Shown here: positions 17,243 to 25,653 of the stretch, piece after piece
How the letters are laid out: every line of letters starts with the position of its first letter
Numbering within the stretch: position 1 is the first letter of the stretch
Notes under the pieces: model-generated
Told to the model about the DNA's origin: nothing
What the model saw: the letters and a program-made list of their open reading frames with translations, nothing else
Databases searched by the model: none
Translations under genes and position numbers: made by a program
Assembly (NCBI RefSeq): GCF_000971475.1
Contig: NZ_DF967563.1
Location: 10,823-74,822 of the forward strand
Origin: Sulfuricella sp. T08
GTDB taxonomy: Bacteria; Pseudomonadota; Gammaproteobacteria; Burkholderiales; Sulfuricellaceae
Direction of reading: 5' to 3'
Length of the DNA: 64,000 bases

Positions 17243-17627
17243 TATTCTCTCCTTAGCAGTTAGAAGGCGTCCCAATATGAAGAGGGCCGCTGGTTCAGTG
17301 TGGAGTCTGCGAAAAAGTTTCCGTTTTTCGCAGGTGACGTGCCTGAAATGAATTGCCTCTCAGGAAGCTAAATGAATAGTCATTATTCATTTTATAAATA
17401 TAGCGTATTAGTTGAGTAAATCAATCGGGTAATATCTGTATTTTTGAACAGTAAAACGGAGTGGGTGAATTTAATGTACCGATGATTTTTCCGGGCCGAG
17501 TATTTGGAGAAACTCAAAGTCATACGTCTTTACGATGCAGGAAGGCACCGTATATGCTCCCAACAACAATGCCTTTAGGCATACAATTGGCCTCAGTGAA
17601 GTAAATTACCAATTAGAAGGAGGAGCG
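17243..17627. other. Gene-free intergenic region of 385 bases
   Basis: AT-rich divergent promoter region between a leftward hypothetical gene and gnd. It holds a perfect 10-bp hairpin (17307-17316 with 17324-17333, arm ctgcgaaaaa) and AT-rich sequence around 17380-17470. No ORF with coding character is seen on either strand. The gnd reading frame can be extended to 17535, but the ribosome site supports 17628. Confidence 0.6.
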
Positions 17628-18548
17628 ATGCAGCTAGCAATGGTGGGGTTGGGGAAAATGGGCGGCAACATGGTGCGGCGTCTGCGTCGTGGTGGTATCG
17701 AAGTGGTCGGCTACGATCGCTCACCGGACGTGGTGGCCACTCTTGCTGCTGAGGAGGGCATGGCCGCTGCTTCTTCCGTCGCGGACGCGGTAACCAAACT
17801 TCAGTCGCCGCGCGTGGTCTGGTTGATGTTGCCGAGCGGCGAGCCGACCGAGAATCAAATCCGTGAACTGGTTCCTCTGCTCGCCAAGGGCGATATCGTC
17901 ATCGATGGCGGAAACTCCAATTACAAAGACAGCCAGCGCCGCGGCGCCTGGCTGGCGGAGCAGGGTATCGGCTTCATGGACGCCGGCACATCGGGTGGCA
18001 TATGGGGGCTGGAAAACGGCTATTGCCTGATGGTGGGGGCGACCCCAGAGGTCGCGAAGATCATGGAACCGGTGCTCAAGGCCTTGGCTCCCGCTCCTGA
18101 TCGCGGCTGGGCGCATGTCGGCCCGGTCGGCTCTGGACACTTCACCAAGATGATCCACAACGGCATCGAATACGGCATGATGCAGGCGATGGCCGAAGGG
18201 CTGGAACTGCTACGCGGCAAAAATGAATTTGCGCTCGACCTGGCGGAGATCACAGAATTGTGGCGGCACAGTTCGGTGGTACGAAGCTGGCTGCTGGATC
18301 TGACCGCGGAGGCATTAAAAGGCGATCAAGCCCTGGACAATGTGGCGCCTTATGTGGCCGACTCGGGCGAAGGGCGCTGGACCGTCGTGGAGGCCGTGGA
18401 GCAGGGTGTGGCTGCGCCTGTTCTGACCCTGGCGCTGCAAATGCGCTTCGCCAGCCAGAATGAGACCGGCTATGGCTACCGCCTGCTCTCCATGATGCGG
18501 AACGCGTTTGGGGGCCATGCTGTTAAGCAGACCGGGGTCGGAAAATGA
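17628..18548 (+). CDS. gnd: 6-phosphogluconate dehydrogenase, decarboxylating (short YqeC/GndA-type)
   Basis: 306 aa from the ATG preceded by AAGGAGGAGCG. The Rossmann motif is GLGKMGGNMVRRLRRGG, then DGGNSNYKDSQRR and GTSGGIWGLENGYCLMVGG-like and HFTKMIHNGIEYGMMQ, the substrate and catalytic segments of the family (Lys and Asn of KMIHNGIEY). At about 300 residues it is the short form, which lacks the second helical repeat of the 470-residue enzyme. It oxidises 6-phosphogluconate to ribulose 5-phosphate. The stop overlaps the zwf start (ATGA). Confidence 0.95.
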   Translation: MQLAMVGLGKMGGNMVRRLRRGGIEVVGYDRSPDVVATLAAEEGMAAASSVADAVTKLQSPRVVWLMLPSGEPTENQIRELVPLLAKGDIVIDGGNSNYKDSQRRGAWLAEQGIGFMDAGTSGGIWGLENGYCLMVGATPEVAKIMEPVLKALAPAPDRGWAHVGPVGSGHFTKMIHNGIEYGMMQAMAEGLELLRGKNEFALDLAEITELWRHSSVVRSWLLDLTAEALKGDQALDNVAPYVADSGEGRWTVVEAVEQGVAAPVLTLALQMRFASQNETGYGYRLLSMMRNAFGGHAVKQTGVGK

Positions 18549-20050
18549 AAATCCTTGAACCCTGTACCCTGATGATTTTCGGCGCCGGGGGAAATTTGGC
18601 CCGGATCAAGTTGATCCCCGCGCTGTTCCGTCTTGAAACGGCAGGGCGTTTGCCGGAAAAAATGGTGATACTCTCCTCCAGCCTGGAACCGTGGACTCGC
18701 GAGCAGTGGCTGGACGAAGTAGTGACCATGCTGAACAACAAATACCCCAAAGGTTACGATGAGCATGCGTTCAAGCGATTCCGCGCGCGGCTGCATTATC
18801 ATCCCAATCCGCCAGACGATGCGGATGCATATCGAAAGCTGCATAAACTTCTGGACGAGGATTCCACTTTTCCGCCCAATGTGGTGTTCTACATGTCGGT
18901 GCGGCCATCGGAATTTCCCGGCATCATCGAGAAGCTGGGTGGAGTCGACCTGCTCAAGGAGAAACATGGCTGGCGTCGCGTCGTCATCGAAAAACCCTTC
19001 GGCCATGATCTGTTGAGCGCGCAAACCTTGCAGAGCAGTCTGTACAAGCATTTAGACGAGCCGCAAATTTTTCGCATCGACCATTACCTTGGCAAAGGCA
19101 CGGTGCAGAATATCATGGTGTTCCGCTTCGCCAATATTTTGCTGGAACCGCTATGGAACCACCATTACATCGACCATGTGCAAATTACCCATTCCGAAAC
19201 CCTGGGTGTGGAGTGTCGCGCTGATTATTACGAGAGTGCCGGGGCACTGCGCGACATGATCCAGAGTCATCTATTACAGTTGCTTGCTCTGGTGGCAATG
19301 GAGCCGCCCGTGAGCATGACCCCCGAGCATTTGCGCGACGAGAAGGTCAAAGTGCTCAAGGCAATTCGCCCGATTACCCAAAACGCGGTGCATGCCCATG
19401 CCTTCCGCGGCCAGTATGCAAGTGGCACTATCGATGGCAAGACGGTTCCGGGCTACATGGAAGCGCCTGGCGTGGCGCCAGACAGCGTTACTGAAACTTA
19501 TGCCGCGCTGAAGCTGTTTGTCGACAACTGGCGCTGGGCCGGGGTGCCATTTTACTTGCGTACGGGTAAGCGCATGGCGGAAAACAGTTCGGCGATCTGT
19601 ATCCGCTTCAAAAATCCGCCGCAGAATCTGCTGCGACAGGCCCATCACGAACGCTCGCACCCCAACTGGATTTTGCTCGGCATCCAGCCAAACGATTGCC
19701 TGAAAATGGAACTGCAGGTCAAGATTCCGGGGCTGGATCTGAATACGCGCACGATTAGCCTGGATGCGACTTACCACAAGGGGGGGGACGAGGATTACGA
19801 CGCCTATGAGGGACTGCTGCTGGATGTCATGCTGGGCGATCATTCGTTGTTCCTGCGCATCGACGAGGTGGAGTCGGCGTGGCGTGTCGTGGACCCGGTG
19901 CTGAAAGTCTGGTCGATGGAGCGCGACTTCATCAATGCCTACCCTGCCGGCAGTTGGGGGCCGCGCGGCACCTACCGCTTGTTCGACCGTGACGACCAGT
20001 TCTGGCGGCATTCTCTCGACATCGGTGGCGGAGATTTGCAGGCGTATTAA
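18545..20050 (+). CDS. zwf: Glucose-6-phosphate 1-dehydrogenase
   Basis: 501 aa. The NADP fold begins with MIFGAGGNLARIKLIPALF, where the usual Gly-Asp-Leu is Gly-Asn-Leu. The active site RIDHYLGKGTVQN contains the catalytic His, and VIEKPFG is intact. It produces 6-phosphogluconolactone and reducing power. It is translationally coupled to gnd, but no 6-phosphogluconolactonase gene lies between or after them. A strong terminator follows 15 bases after the stop. Confidence 0.97.
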   Translation: MKILEPCTLMIFGAGGNLARIKLIPALFRLETAGRLPEKMVILSSSLEPWTREQWLDEVVTMLNNKYPKGYDEHAFKRFRARLHYHPNPPDDADAYRKLHKLLDEDSTFPPNVVFYMSVRPSEFPGIIEKLGGVDLLKEKHGWRRVVIEKPFGHDLLSAQTLQSSLYKHLDEPQIFRIDHYLGKGTVQNIMVFRFANILLEPLWNHHYIDHVQITHSETLGVECRADYYESAGALRDMIQSHLLQLLALVAMEPPVSMTPEHLRDEKVKVLKAIRPITQNAVHAHAFRGQYASGTIDGKTVPGYMEAPGVAPDSVTETYAALKLFVDNWRWAGVPFYLRTGKRMAENSSAICIRFKNPPQNLLRQAHHERSHPNWILLGIQPNDCLKMELQVKIPGLDLNTRTISLDATYHKGGDEDYDAYEGLLLDVMLGDHSLFLRIDEVESAWRVVDPVLKVWSMERDFINAYPAGSWGPRGTYRLFDRDDQFWRHSLDIGGGDLQAY

Positions 20051-20065
20051 GGCGTGCCGGAAATG

Positions 20066-20096
20066 AAAAAAGCCAGCCGGTTAGGCTGGCTTTTTT
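20066..20096. terminator. Bidirectional intrinsic terminator
   Basis: An A6 run, the stem agccagcc/ggctggct around a short loop, and a T6 run. It serves zwf on the plus strand and, read the other way, the tRNA operon on the minus strand. Confidence 0.93.
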
Positions 20097-20101
20097 AATG
20101 C

Positions 20102-20178
20102 TGGCGGAGTGGACGGGACTCGAACCCGCGACCCCCGGCGTGACAGGCCGGTATTCTAACCAACTGAACTACCACTCC
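20102..20178 (-). tRNA. tRNA-Asp (GTC)
   Basis: 77 bases including encoded CCA. The acceptor GGAGTGG pairs with CCACTCC, the anticodon loop contains GTC and the T-loop is GGTTCGAGTCC. It is last in a three-tRNA operon. Confidence 0.97.
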
Positions 20179-20254
20179 AAACTGCTCGATCAAGCACCAA
20201 TCAAACTTGGCGCAAAATCAAGGGGCCCGGATTTCTCCAGGCCCCTGATTAGAC

Positions 20255-20330
20255 TGGCGTCCCCAACGAGATTCGAACTCGTGTTATCGCCGTGAAAGGG
20301 CGGTGTCCTAGGCCTCTAGACGATGGGGAC
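20255..20330 (-). tRNA. tRNA-Glu (TTC)
   Basis: 76 bases including CCA. The acceptor GTCCCCA pairs with TGGGGAC, the anticodon loop is CTTTCAC, and the T-loop GTTCGAATC is typical. It is separated from tRNA-Asp by a spacer with a GC hairpin (20221-20246) that may mark processing. gltX, which charges this tRNA, lies immediately upstream of the operon. Confidence 0.97.
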
Positions 20331-20341
20331 CTAATAAAACT

Positions 20342-20417
<76 letters not shown>

Positions 20418-20428
20418 GAAAGGCCGCC

Positions 20429-20458
20429 ACTATACTTGGCGCTGGGGTTGCTTGTCAA
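20429..20458 (-). promoter_or_regulatory. Sigma-70 promoter of the Ala-Glu-Asp tRNA operon
   Basis: On the minus strand TTGACA is followed after 18 bases by TATAGT, about a dozen bases before the first tRNA. The discriminator GGCGGCC is GC-rich, as expected for a stringently controlled stable-RNA promoter. Confidence 0.85.
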
Positions 20459-20471
20459 CAGGATTGTGCGT

Positions 20472-21860
20472 CTATGCAAAGCTTTTCATGTGCGCTGAAA
20501 TCCGTTTCAGGGTTTCCTCGCGACCGATCAATTCTAGCACAGCATCGACCGAAGGTGTTTGCGTTTCTCCGGTGACAAGCAGGCGCAGCGGCATCGCCAG
20601 CTTGGGAAATTTCAGGCCGTGTTCGGCCACGACCGATTTCATCAGGCTGTTGATAGATGGCTTGTTCCACTCCACCTGCCCCAGTTTTTCCTGGAATTCA
20701 CGCACTACCGGAATGATTTCCGGCGTGAGGTGCTCGGCCATCAGTTCAGGCGAGGGCGTCAGCGGCCGGTAGAAATACACGGCGGCGTCGGCAAGCTCTT
20801 CGACAGTGTTCACCCGCTCCTTGAGCAGATCGATGACCGCTTCCATGCTCGGCCCGGTTTCGGGATCGCAGCAGTCTGTTTCCAGAAACGGCACTACCAG
20901 CTTGGACAGGCGTTTGCTGTCGGTCTTCTTGAGGTATTGCTGGTTGAGCCACAGCAGTTTTTCCGGATTGAACTTGGCTGGCGATTTCGAGATTGAATCG
21001 AGATCGAACCATTCGACGAACTGGTCGAGATCGAATACTTCCTCATCGCCGTGCGCCCAGCCCAGGCGCGCCAGGTAATTCAGCAGCGCCTCCGGCAGGT
21101 AGCCATCTTCCAGGTACTGCATCACGCTGACCGCGCCGTGCCGTTTCGACAGGCGTTCGCCGTCGTGACCCAGGATCATCGGCACATGAGCGTATTGCGG
21201 CAGCGGTGCGTTCAGCGCCTTGAGGATGTTGATCTGGCGCGGGGTGTTGTTGAGATGGTCGTCGCCGCGGATGACATGGGTGATGTTCATGTCCCAGTCG
21301 TCCACAACCACGCAGAAATTGTAGGTCGGCGTACCATCGCTACGCGCAATGATCAGGTCGTCGAGCTCGCCATTGCTGACCACGACGCGACCCTTGACCA
21401 TGTCGTCGATGACCACTGCGCCATCGAGCGGATTTTTGAAGCGAATCACGGGCTGAACGCCGGCAGGCGGAGTGGCTATGGAGTCGCGCCAGCGGCGGTC
21501 ATAGCGCGGCTTCAGGCCGGCCGCCTGTTGCTCCTCGCGCAGCTTGTCCAGCTCTTCCCGGCTGGCGTAGCAATGATAGGCTTTGCCCTCGTCCAGAAGC
21601 TGCTGGAGCACTGCCTTGTAGCGCTCCATGCGCTGCATCTGGTAGAACGGGCCTTCGTCGTACCCGAGGCCGAGCCAGGCCATTCCGTCCAGAATGGCCT
21701 GCACCGATTCTTCGGTGGAGCGCTCCAGGTCGGTGTCTTCGACACGCAGTATGAAAGTGCCTTTGTGCTTGCGCGCGTAGGCCCAAGAAAACAGGGCGGT
21801 GCGGGCGCCGCCGATATGCAGGTAGCCGGTAGGGCTGGGAGCGAAACGAGTACGGACCAT
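20472..21860 (-). CDS. gltX: Glutamyl-tRNA synthetase
   Basis: 462 aa class I synthetase. The HIGH-type motif is [15 protein letters not shown] near the N terminus, and the KMSKS-type loop is LSKRHGA near residue 240. The C-terminal anticodon-binding helical domain is complete. It attaches glutamate to tRNA-Glu, one of which is encoded just downstream. The start ATG at 21860 is consistent with the family's [12 protein letters not shown] opening. Confidence 0.98.
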   Translation of the reverse strand: MVRTRFAPSPTGYLHIGGARTALFSWAYARKHKGTFILRVEDTDLERSTEESVQAILDGMAWLGLGYDEGPFYQMQRMERYKAVLQQLLDEGKAYHCYASREELDKLREEQQAAGLKPRYDRRWRDSIATPPAGVQPVIRFKNPLDGAVVIDDMVKGRVVVSNGELDDLIIARSDGTPTYNFCVVVDDWDMNITHVIRGDDHLNNTPRQINILKALNAPLPQYAHVPMILGHDGERLSKRHGAVSVMQYLEDGYLPEALLNYLARLGWAHGDEEVFDLDQFVEWFDLDSISKSPAKFNPEKLLWLNQQYLKKTDSKRLSKLVVPFLETDCCDPETGPSMEAVIDLLKERVNTVEELADAAVYFYRPLTPSPELMAEHLTPEIIPVVREFQEKLGQVEWNKPSINSLMKSVVAEHGLKFPKLAMPLRLLVTGETQTPSVDAVLELIGREETLKRISAHMKSFA

Positions 21861-21939
21861 ATTCTTTTACGGTGGGAGAAAAGCGCCTATTTTACGACAA
21901 TCGCGGATAAACCGAGTAGAAATTGAGCGGGCTGATTAA

Positions 21940-21968
21940 TTGACGTTTTCCGGACGATATGATCTAAT
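21940..21968 (+). promoter_or_regulatory. Sigma-70 promoter of tRNA-Val
   Basis: TTGACG (21940-21945), a 17-base spacer and TCTAAT (21963-21968). Transcription would start a few bases before the tRNA. Confidence 0.8.
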
Positions 21969-21981
21969 TGCGCCTCTTTTT

Positions 21982-22056
21982 GGGCGGTTAGCTCAGTGGT
22001 AGAGCACTGCCTTCACACGGCAGGGGTCGCAGGTTCGAACCCCGCACCGCCCACCA
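21982..22056 (+). tRNA. tRNA-Val (CAC)
   Basis: 75 bases including CCA. The acceptor GGGCGGT pairs with ACCGCCC, the anticodon arm CTGCC/GGCAG encloses TTCACAC (anticodon CAC), and the T-loop is GGTTCGAACCC. A pair of inverted repeats lies in the 130 bases downstream. Confidence 0.96.
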
Positions 22057-22069
22057 AATAAATAATGGC

Positions 22070-22179
22070 TTAGGTTAAACCCTATGTACCGTTAAGCATA
22101 ACCTGGCCAGATTGCCAATTTATGCTTTATTTCACGTTCGGCCACATTTTGTTTTATCGGTATTTCGGTTTTAACCTAA
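22070..22179. repeat. About 110-bp segment bounded by 12-13-base inverted repeats after tRNA-Val
   Basis: ttaggttaaacc (22070-22081) is mirrored by ggttttaacctaa (22167-22179), one base longer. The AT-rich interior contains the word tatgctttatttc followed by gttcggccac, which is partly echoed near 29210-29270. It could be a MITE-like relic or the read-through terminator region of the tRNA. Confidence 0.4.
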
Positions 22180-22216
22180 ACAGTTTTGCGTCATTTCAGT
22201 GAAAAATGGCAATAAA

Positions 22217-22239
22217 AAACGGGACACGAAGTCCCGTTT
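22217..22239. terminator. Hairpin terminator
   Basis: Nine-base perfect arms aaacgggac and gtcccgttt around acgaa, with A-rich sequence before and T-rich sequence after, so it can work on both strands. It ends the leftward rlmN-like operon whose last gene stops at 22267. Confidence 0.8.
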
Positions 22240-22266
22240 CTGTTTTGATGCTAGCCCGCTGAGCCG

Positions 22267-22554
22267 TCAGCCGTCTGAGCCTTCCCGAACCTGCTTTATC
22301 AGCACGAAAGTATTACGTACGTTGCCCATCTCAGTGCCGGCCAGATGCTCTCTGATATCTCGCGCACTCAGCCCCTCATAGCCTTGGGCCAGACGCTGGC
22401 TCAGTACATCCTCCAATATTCTCCGCAATCCGGTTTCCTGAAGTGCCTTCTTCTGCACCTCGTATTGGCGATAACGAGCCGCTATGGCACGAGCCTCCGG
22501 GTTGGCACGCAGGTATACGCTTTTGACGTGAATAGGATGCAGCGCAATTCGCAT
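22267..22554 (-). CDS. Hypothetical protein
   Basis: 95 aa, charged and probably helical, with no signal peptide or membrane segment. It contains GLSARDIREHLAGTEMGNVRNTFVLIKQV. I do not recognise the family. It follows the radical SAM gene by 23 bases on the same strand and ends before a clear terminator, so it is likely the last gene of that operon. Confidence 0.65.
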   Translation of the reverse strand: MRIALHPIHVKSVYLRANPEARAIAARYRQYEVQKKALQETGLRRILEDVLSQRLAQGYEGLSARDIREHLAGTEMGNVRNTFVLIKQVREGSDG

Positions 22555-22577
22555 CGCTCATTGACGCGCCAAGGGGC

Positions 22578-23618
22578 CTACAGAACCTGCGATGACGCAG
22601 CCGGAAGCGCGCTCTTCGCTTCCACCAGCGTCCGCGCCCGCAACTGCCCGCAGCCGCCCTCCACATCCTGCCCCGCGGACTGGCGCAACGTGGTGAGGAT
22701 GCCGCGCCCGTGCAGGCTGCGCGCCATCTCGGTAGCTCGCTCCCAGCTGGGGCGCCGGTAGTCGAAGCCGTCGACACGGTTGTAGGGGATCAGGTTCATC
22801 ACTGCGTATTTGCCGGCCAGCAGACGTGCAATACCCTCCAACTCTGTATCCGTGTCATTGATCCCTTCGAGCAGGGTCCACTGGTACTGAATGGGGTAGC
22901 TGGTGCTGCGGGCGTAGGCCTCACCCAGTTCGACCAGTTGAGTTGGCGTGATGTCCGGTGCCTTGGGGAGCAGACGCTGGCGCAGGGCGGCGTCGGTGGT
23001 GTGCAAGGAGATGGCCAGGGCGGGCTTCACCGTGGCCTGTGACAGCCGCTCGAACACGCGCCGGTCACCAACGGTGGAAAAGACCAGGTTTTTGTGACCG
23101 ATACCGCCTTCCGTGCCGAGCAGGTCGATGGCCTCCAGCACATTGTCCAGGTTGTGGGCCGGTTCCCCCATACCCATGAACACGACCTTCTTCACTGCCC
23201 GAAGGCTGCGGGCCAGGACCACCTGAGCGACGATTTCTGCGCTGCCCAGCTGGCGCAGCAGGCCGTTGCGGCCAGTCATGCAGAATACACAGCCCACGGC
23301 ACAGCCGACCTGGGTGGAGACGCACAGCCCTTCCCGGGGCAGCAGCACGCTTTCCACCGTCTGGCCATCCGCCAGCTCCACCAGCAGCCGGACCGAGCCA
23401 TCCTCACCGGGGTGCTCGGAATGCAGACGCGCCAACCCCCGCAACTCGGCGGTGAGGCCGGGCATGGCATCACGCAAGGCCAGGGGCAGAAAGTTCTCGG
23501 CGCGCTGCCTTTTGGTGTCCAGGGACAGACCCTGAGCCCAGGCTCGCAGCACGCGCCCCTCATGGCAAGGCGCTGCGCCCAGGTCGCGCAGACGTTGTCG
23601 GATATCTTGAATACGCAT
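22578..23618 (-). CDS. RlmN/Cfr-family radical SAM RNA methyltransferase
   Basis: 346 aa. The radical SAM cluster motif is CAVGCVFC (C-x3-C-x2-C), followed by KKVVFMGMGEPAHNLDNV and VFSTVG, and the C-terminal QSAGQDVEGGCGQL carries the catalytic Cys of the RlmN/Cfr mechanism. It would methylate C2 of an adenosine in rRNA or tRNA. It diverges from canonical RlmN (about 360-390 aa) in the N-terminal region and may be the second paralogue found in many proteobacteria rather than housekeeping RlmN. The next upstream gene, hflX, ends at 23682 on the same strand. Confidence 0.88.
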   Translation of the reverse strand: MRIQDIRQRLRDLGAAPCHEGRVLRAWAQGLSLDTKRQRAENFLPLALRDAMPGLTAELRGLARLHSEHPGEDGSVRLLVELADGQTVESVLLPREGLCVSTQVGCAVGCVFCMTGRNGLLRQLGSAEIVAQVVLARSLRAVKKVVFMGMGEPAHNLDNVLEAIDLLGTEGGIGHKNLVFSTVGDRRVFERLSQATVKPALAISLHTTDAALRQRLLPKAPDITPTQLVELGEAYARSTSYPIQYQWTLLEGINDTDTELEGIARLLAGKYAVMNLIPYNRVDGFDYRRPSWERATEMARSLHGRGILTTLRQSAGQDVEGGCGQLRARTLVEAKSALPAASSQVL

Positions 23619-23681
23619 GGATGGGGGCGGATGATAGCACGGGAGGTGCGGATGCCATTGCCTTGCACCCTGTGTGGAACG

Positions 23682-25043
23682 TCAGGTCATTGCGCTTGGG
23701 CCGAATCGTTCGCACAGGCCGTTCACAGTCTCGCGCTCGCCGCGAATGCGTAAGAACGCGCCTTCGCTGTCGGCGCGCTCCTCCCGCACCTCGCAACTCG
23801 CGAAAATTTCGCCGCGCAGTTGTTGTGCCGACCAAGGAATGAAAAGCTCGGCCTCAACGAGACCCTGCTGGAAAAACGCGACGATTGCCTCGCGTAGTTT
23901 TGCAACGTCGCCAGTGCGGCGTGCGCTCATCACAATGCAATCGGGGTAATGCGCGCGCAGCGCCGCTTCGCGTTCAGCTTGCGCCTCGGCATCGCCGACG
24001 TGGTCGATCTTGTTGAAGATGCGGATTCGCGGCACGTCCTTCGCACCGATTTCGTCAAGCACCTTGTCGGTGACCTCGAGCTGCCGTTCGAAGCCGGGAT
24101 CGCTTGCATCGATGACGTGGAGCAGCAGCGACGCATCAAGTGCTTCCTCGAGCGTGGACTTGAACGAGGCGACGAGCCCGTGCGGCAGGTTCTTGATGAA
24201 TCCGACCGTGTCGCTGACCAGCACGCGCGGCCTGCTCTCGGGCTGGAGGGCGCGCACGGTGGTGTCGAGCGTGGCGAAGAGTTTGTTTTCGACCAGCACC
24301 TCGCTGCCGGTGAGTGCGCGCATCAGGGTGGACTTTCCCGCGTTCGTGTAGCCGACAAGCGCAACGTTGGTGATTCCCTGGCGCTCCTGCCGCCGCGAGC
24401 GTTGCGTCTTGCGCTCGACGTCCATCGCGGCGATCTCAAGCTGCAGTTCGGCGATGCGGTCGCGAATCTTGCGTTTGTCCAACTCGGTGTGCGACTCGCC
24501 GGCGCCGCGGCCGCCGGTGCCGCTGCGCTGCCGCCCTTGCGGCCCAGCCAGCTTTGCCGCCTCGCGCAGGCGCGGCGCCATGTAGCCGAGGCGGGCGATT
24601 TCCACTTGCGCGCGCGCGGCGCGGGAGCTGGCGTGACGGTGGAAGATTTCGAGGATGACCATGGTGCGGTCCATCACCTCGCAGCCGACCTCGATTTCGA
24701 GGTTGCGCGCCTGCGAAGGTGAGATTTCGTGATCGACGAAGACGACGTCGATCTTGCCGGCGTTGGGGTCGGCGGCGGCCTGTGGTGTTCTTTCCAGTTC
24801 GACGGGCTCGGGTTCGTTGTCCACGAAGGAGCGTATCTCCTGCCGCTTTCCGGCGCCCAGGTAAGCCGTCGTGTCGAAGCTGGAGCGCTTCTGCGTGAAG
24901 GTGGCTGTGATCAAGAAACCCAGTGTCTTTGCCAGATCGCGCAACTCAGCCAGCGAGGCCTCGAACTCGACGTCGCTCACGTTCGGCAGTTGTACGGCCG
25001 CCACAACGGCGTATTTCGGCTTCTCTTTGGCTTTTTGTTGCAT
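23682..25043 (-). CDS. hflX: GTPase HflX
   Basis: 453 aa from MQQKAKEK; the frame extends 47 codons further upstream without support. The HflX N-terminal domain shows VFVDHEISPSQARNLE, then LEIFHRHASSRAARAQVEIA and the Gly-rich linker (GTGGRGAGESHTELDKR). The G domain has GYTNAGKSTL (G1), DTVGFIKNLPHGLV (G3) and NKIDHV (G4). It is a ribosome-associated GTPase that splits stalled ribosomes. Here it is not next to hfq, the usual neighbour in beta- and gammaproteobacteria, and uses more CG-rich codons than nearby genes. It may be a second, possibly acquired, copy. Confidence 0.93.
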   Translation of the reverse strand: MQQKAKEKPKYAVVAAVQLPNVSDVEFEASLAELRDLAKTLGFLITATFTQKRSSFDTTAYLGAGKRQEIRSFVDNEPEPVELERTPQAAADPNAGKIDVVFVDHEISPSQARNLEIEVGCEVMDRTMVILEIFHRHASSRAARAQVEIARLGYMAPRLREAAKLAGPQGRQRSGTGGRGAGESHTELDKRKIRDRIAELQLEIAAMDVERKTQRSRRQERQGITNVALVGYTNAGKSTLMRALTGSEVLVENKLFATLDTTVRALQPESRPRVLVSDTVGFIKNLPHGLVASFKSTLEEALDASLLLHVIDASDPGFERQLEVTDKVLDEIGAKDVPRIRIFNKIDHVGDAEAQAEREAALRAHYPDCIVMSARRTGDVAKLREAIVAFFQQGLVEAELFIPWSAQQLRGEIFASCEVREERADSEGAFLRIRGERETVNGLCERFGPSAMT

Positions 25044-25653
25044 TCGGTGATTGCTTCTCTTGAGTGGGCGAAGCCCAATAGTATAGTCCCTGACTATGCA
25101 ACAGTCGCCAGTATTGACCATGCTCAGTCCCCACGCCCAAGCCTCAGCCCGTCTCGAGCTCGGCATTCCAGAACGGCCTATCACCGTTTCGGGTCCGACG
25201 CGCGACTACGCAATATTCGATAGTGGACGTTCAAATCGAGTAGCTCTTGGTTACATCGAATGACCGTAAAGGCCGAACAAAAGATAATCGTGCCGCTCAG
25301 CCTGAACTTCCGCTTCTGGCACGTAAAAGCCTGTCGCGTCAGTCAGCATTGTGCCAGGAACAGCCGTCACATCAACGGCATCTACCTCATAATAATTCCG
25401 GTATATCCTATCTGAACCACTAAATATGGTTTATGATTTTTTCATGTACTCTCGTTTAAGTACCTAAGTCCAGTTGTGAATCTATGTCAACGGTAGCAAT
25501 CGCTTGTCCGTATGACGTGGATTCTATAGTGGATCCCAATCCGTTGATTCGCACCATTTACGTATGCCAGGCAGCGAAAGGCCTGCGGCAGACAATCAAT
25601 GTAAATAAAGCGATACCCCTAAGAATATATTCATACTATCAAGGACGAACCTG
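25044..25653. other. Gene-free region of about 610 bases with a coding remnant
   Basis: Between divergent hflX and frmA. It contains a decayed gene tail on the minus strand (25251-25425), otherwise only AT-rich promoter sequence for frmA near 25430-25650. The word gatacccctaa lies about 40 bases before frmA and resembles half of a formaldehyde-repressor (FrmR-type) C-tract site; this is speculative. Confidence 0.5.
25251..25425 (-). pseudogene. C-terminal remnant of an unknown gene
   Basis: An uninterrupted minus-strand frame of about 57 codons ends at a TAA at 25251-25253. It reads with good protein character (EVDAVDVTAVPGTMLTD, then FYVPEAEVQAERHDYLLFG) but has no ATG, GTG or TTG near its start and is preceded by an in-frame stop. 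I do not recognise the family. It looks like the surviving end of a gene deleted when the accessory DNA in this region was rearranged. Confidence 0.4.

Noticed and set aside
25610-25625. FrmR-type operator before frmA
   Set aside because: Only half of a possible C-tract site is visible, there is no frmR gene in the window, and the palindrome is incomplete.
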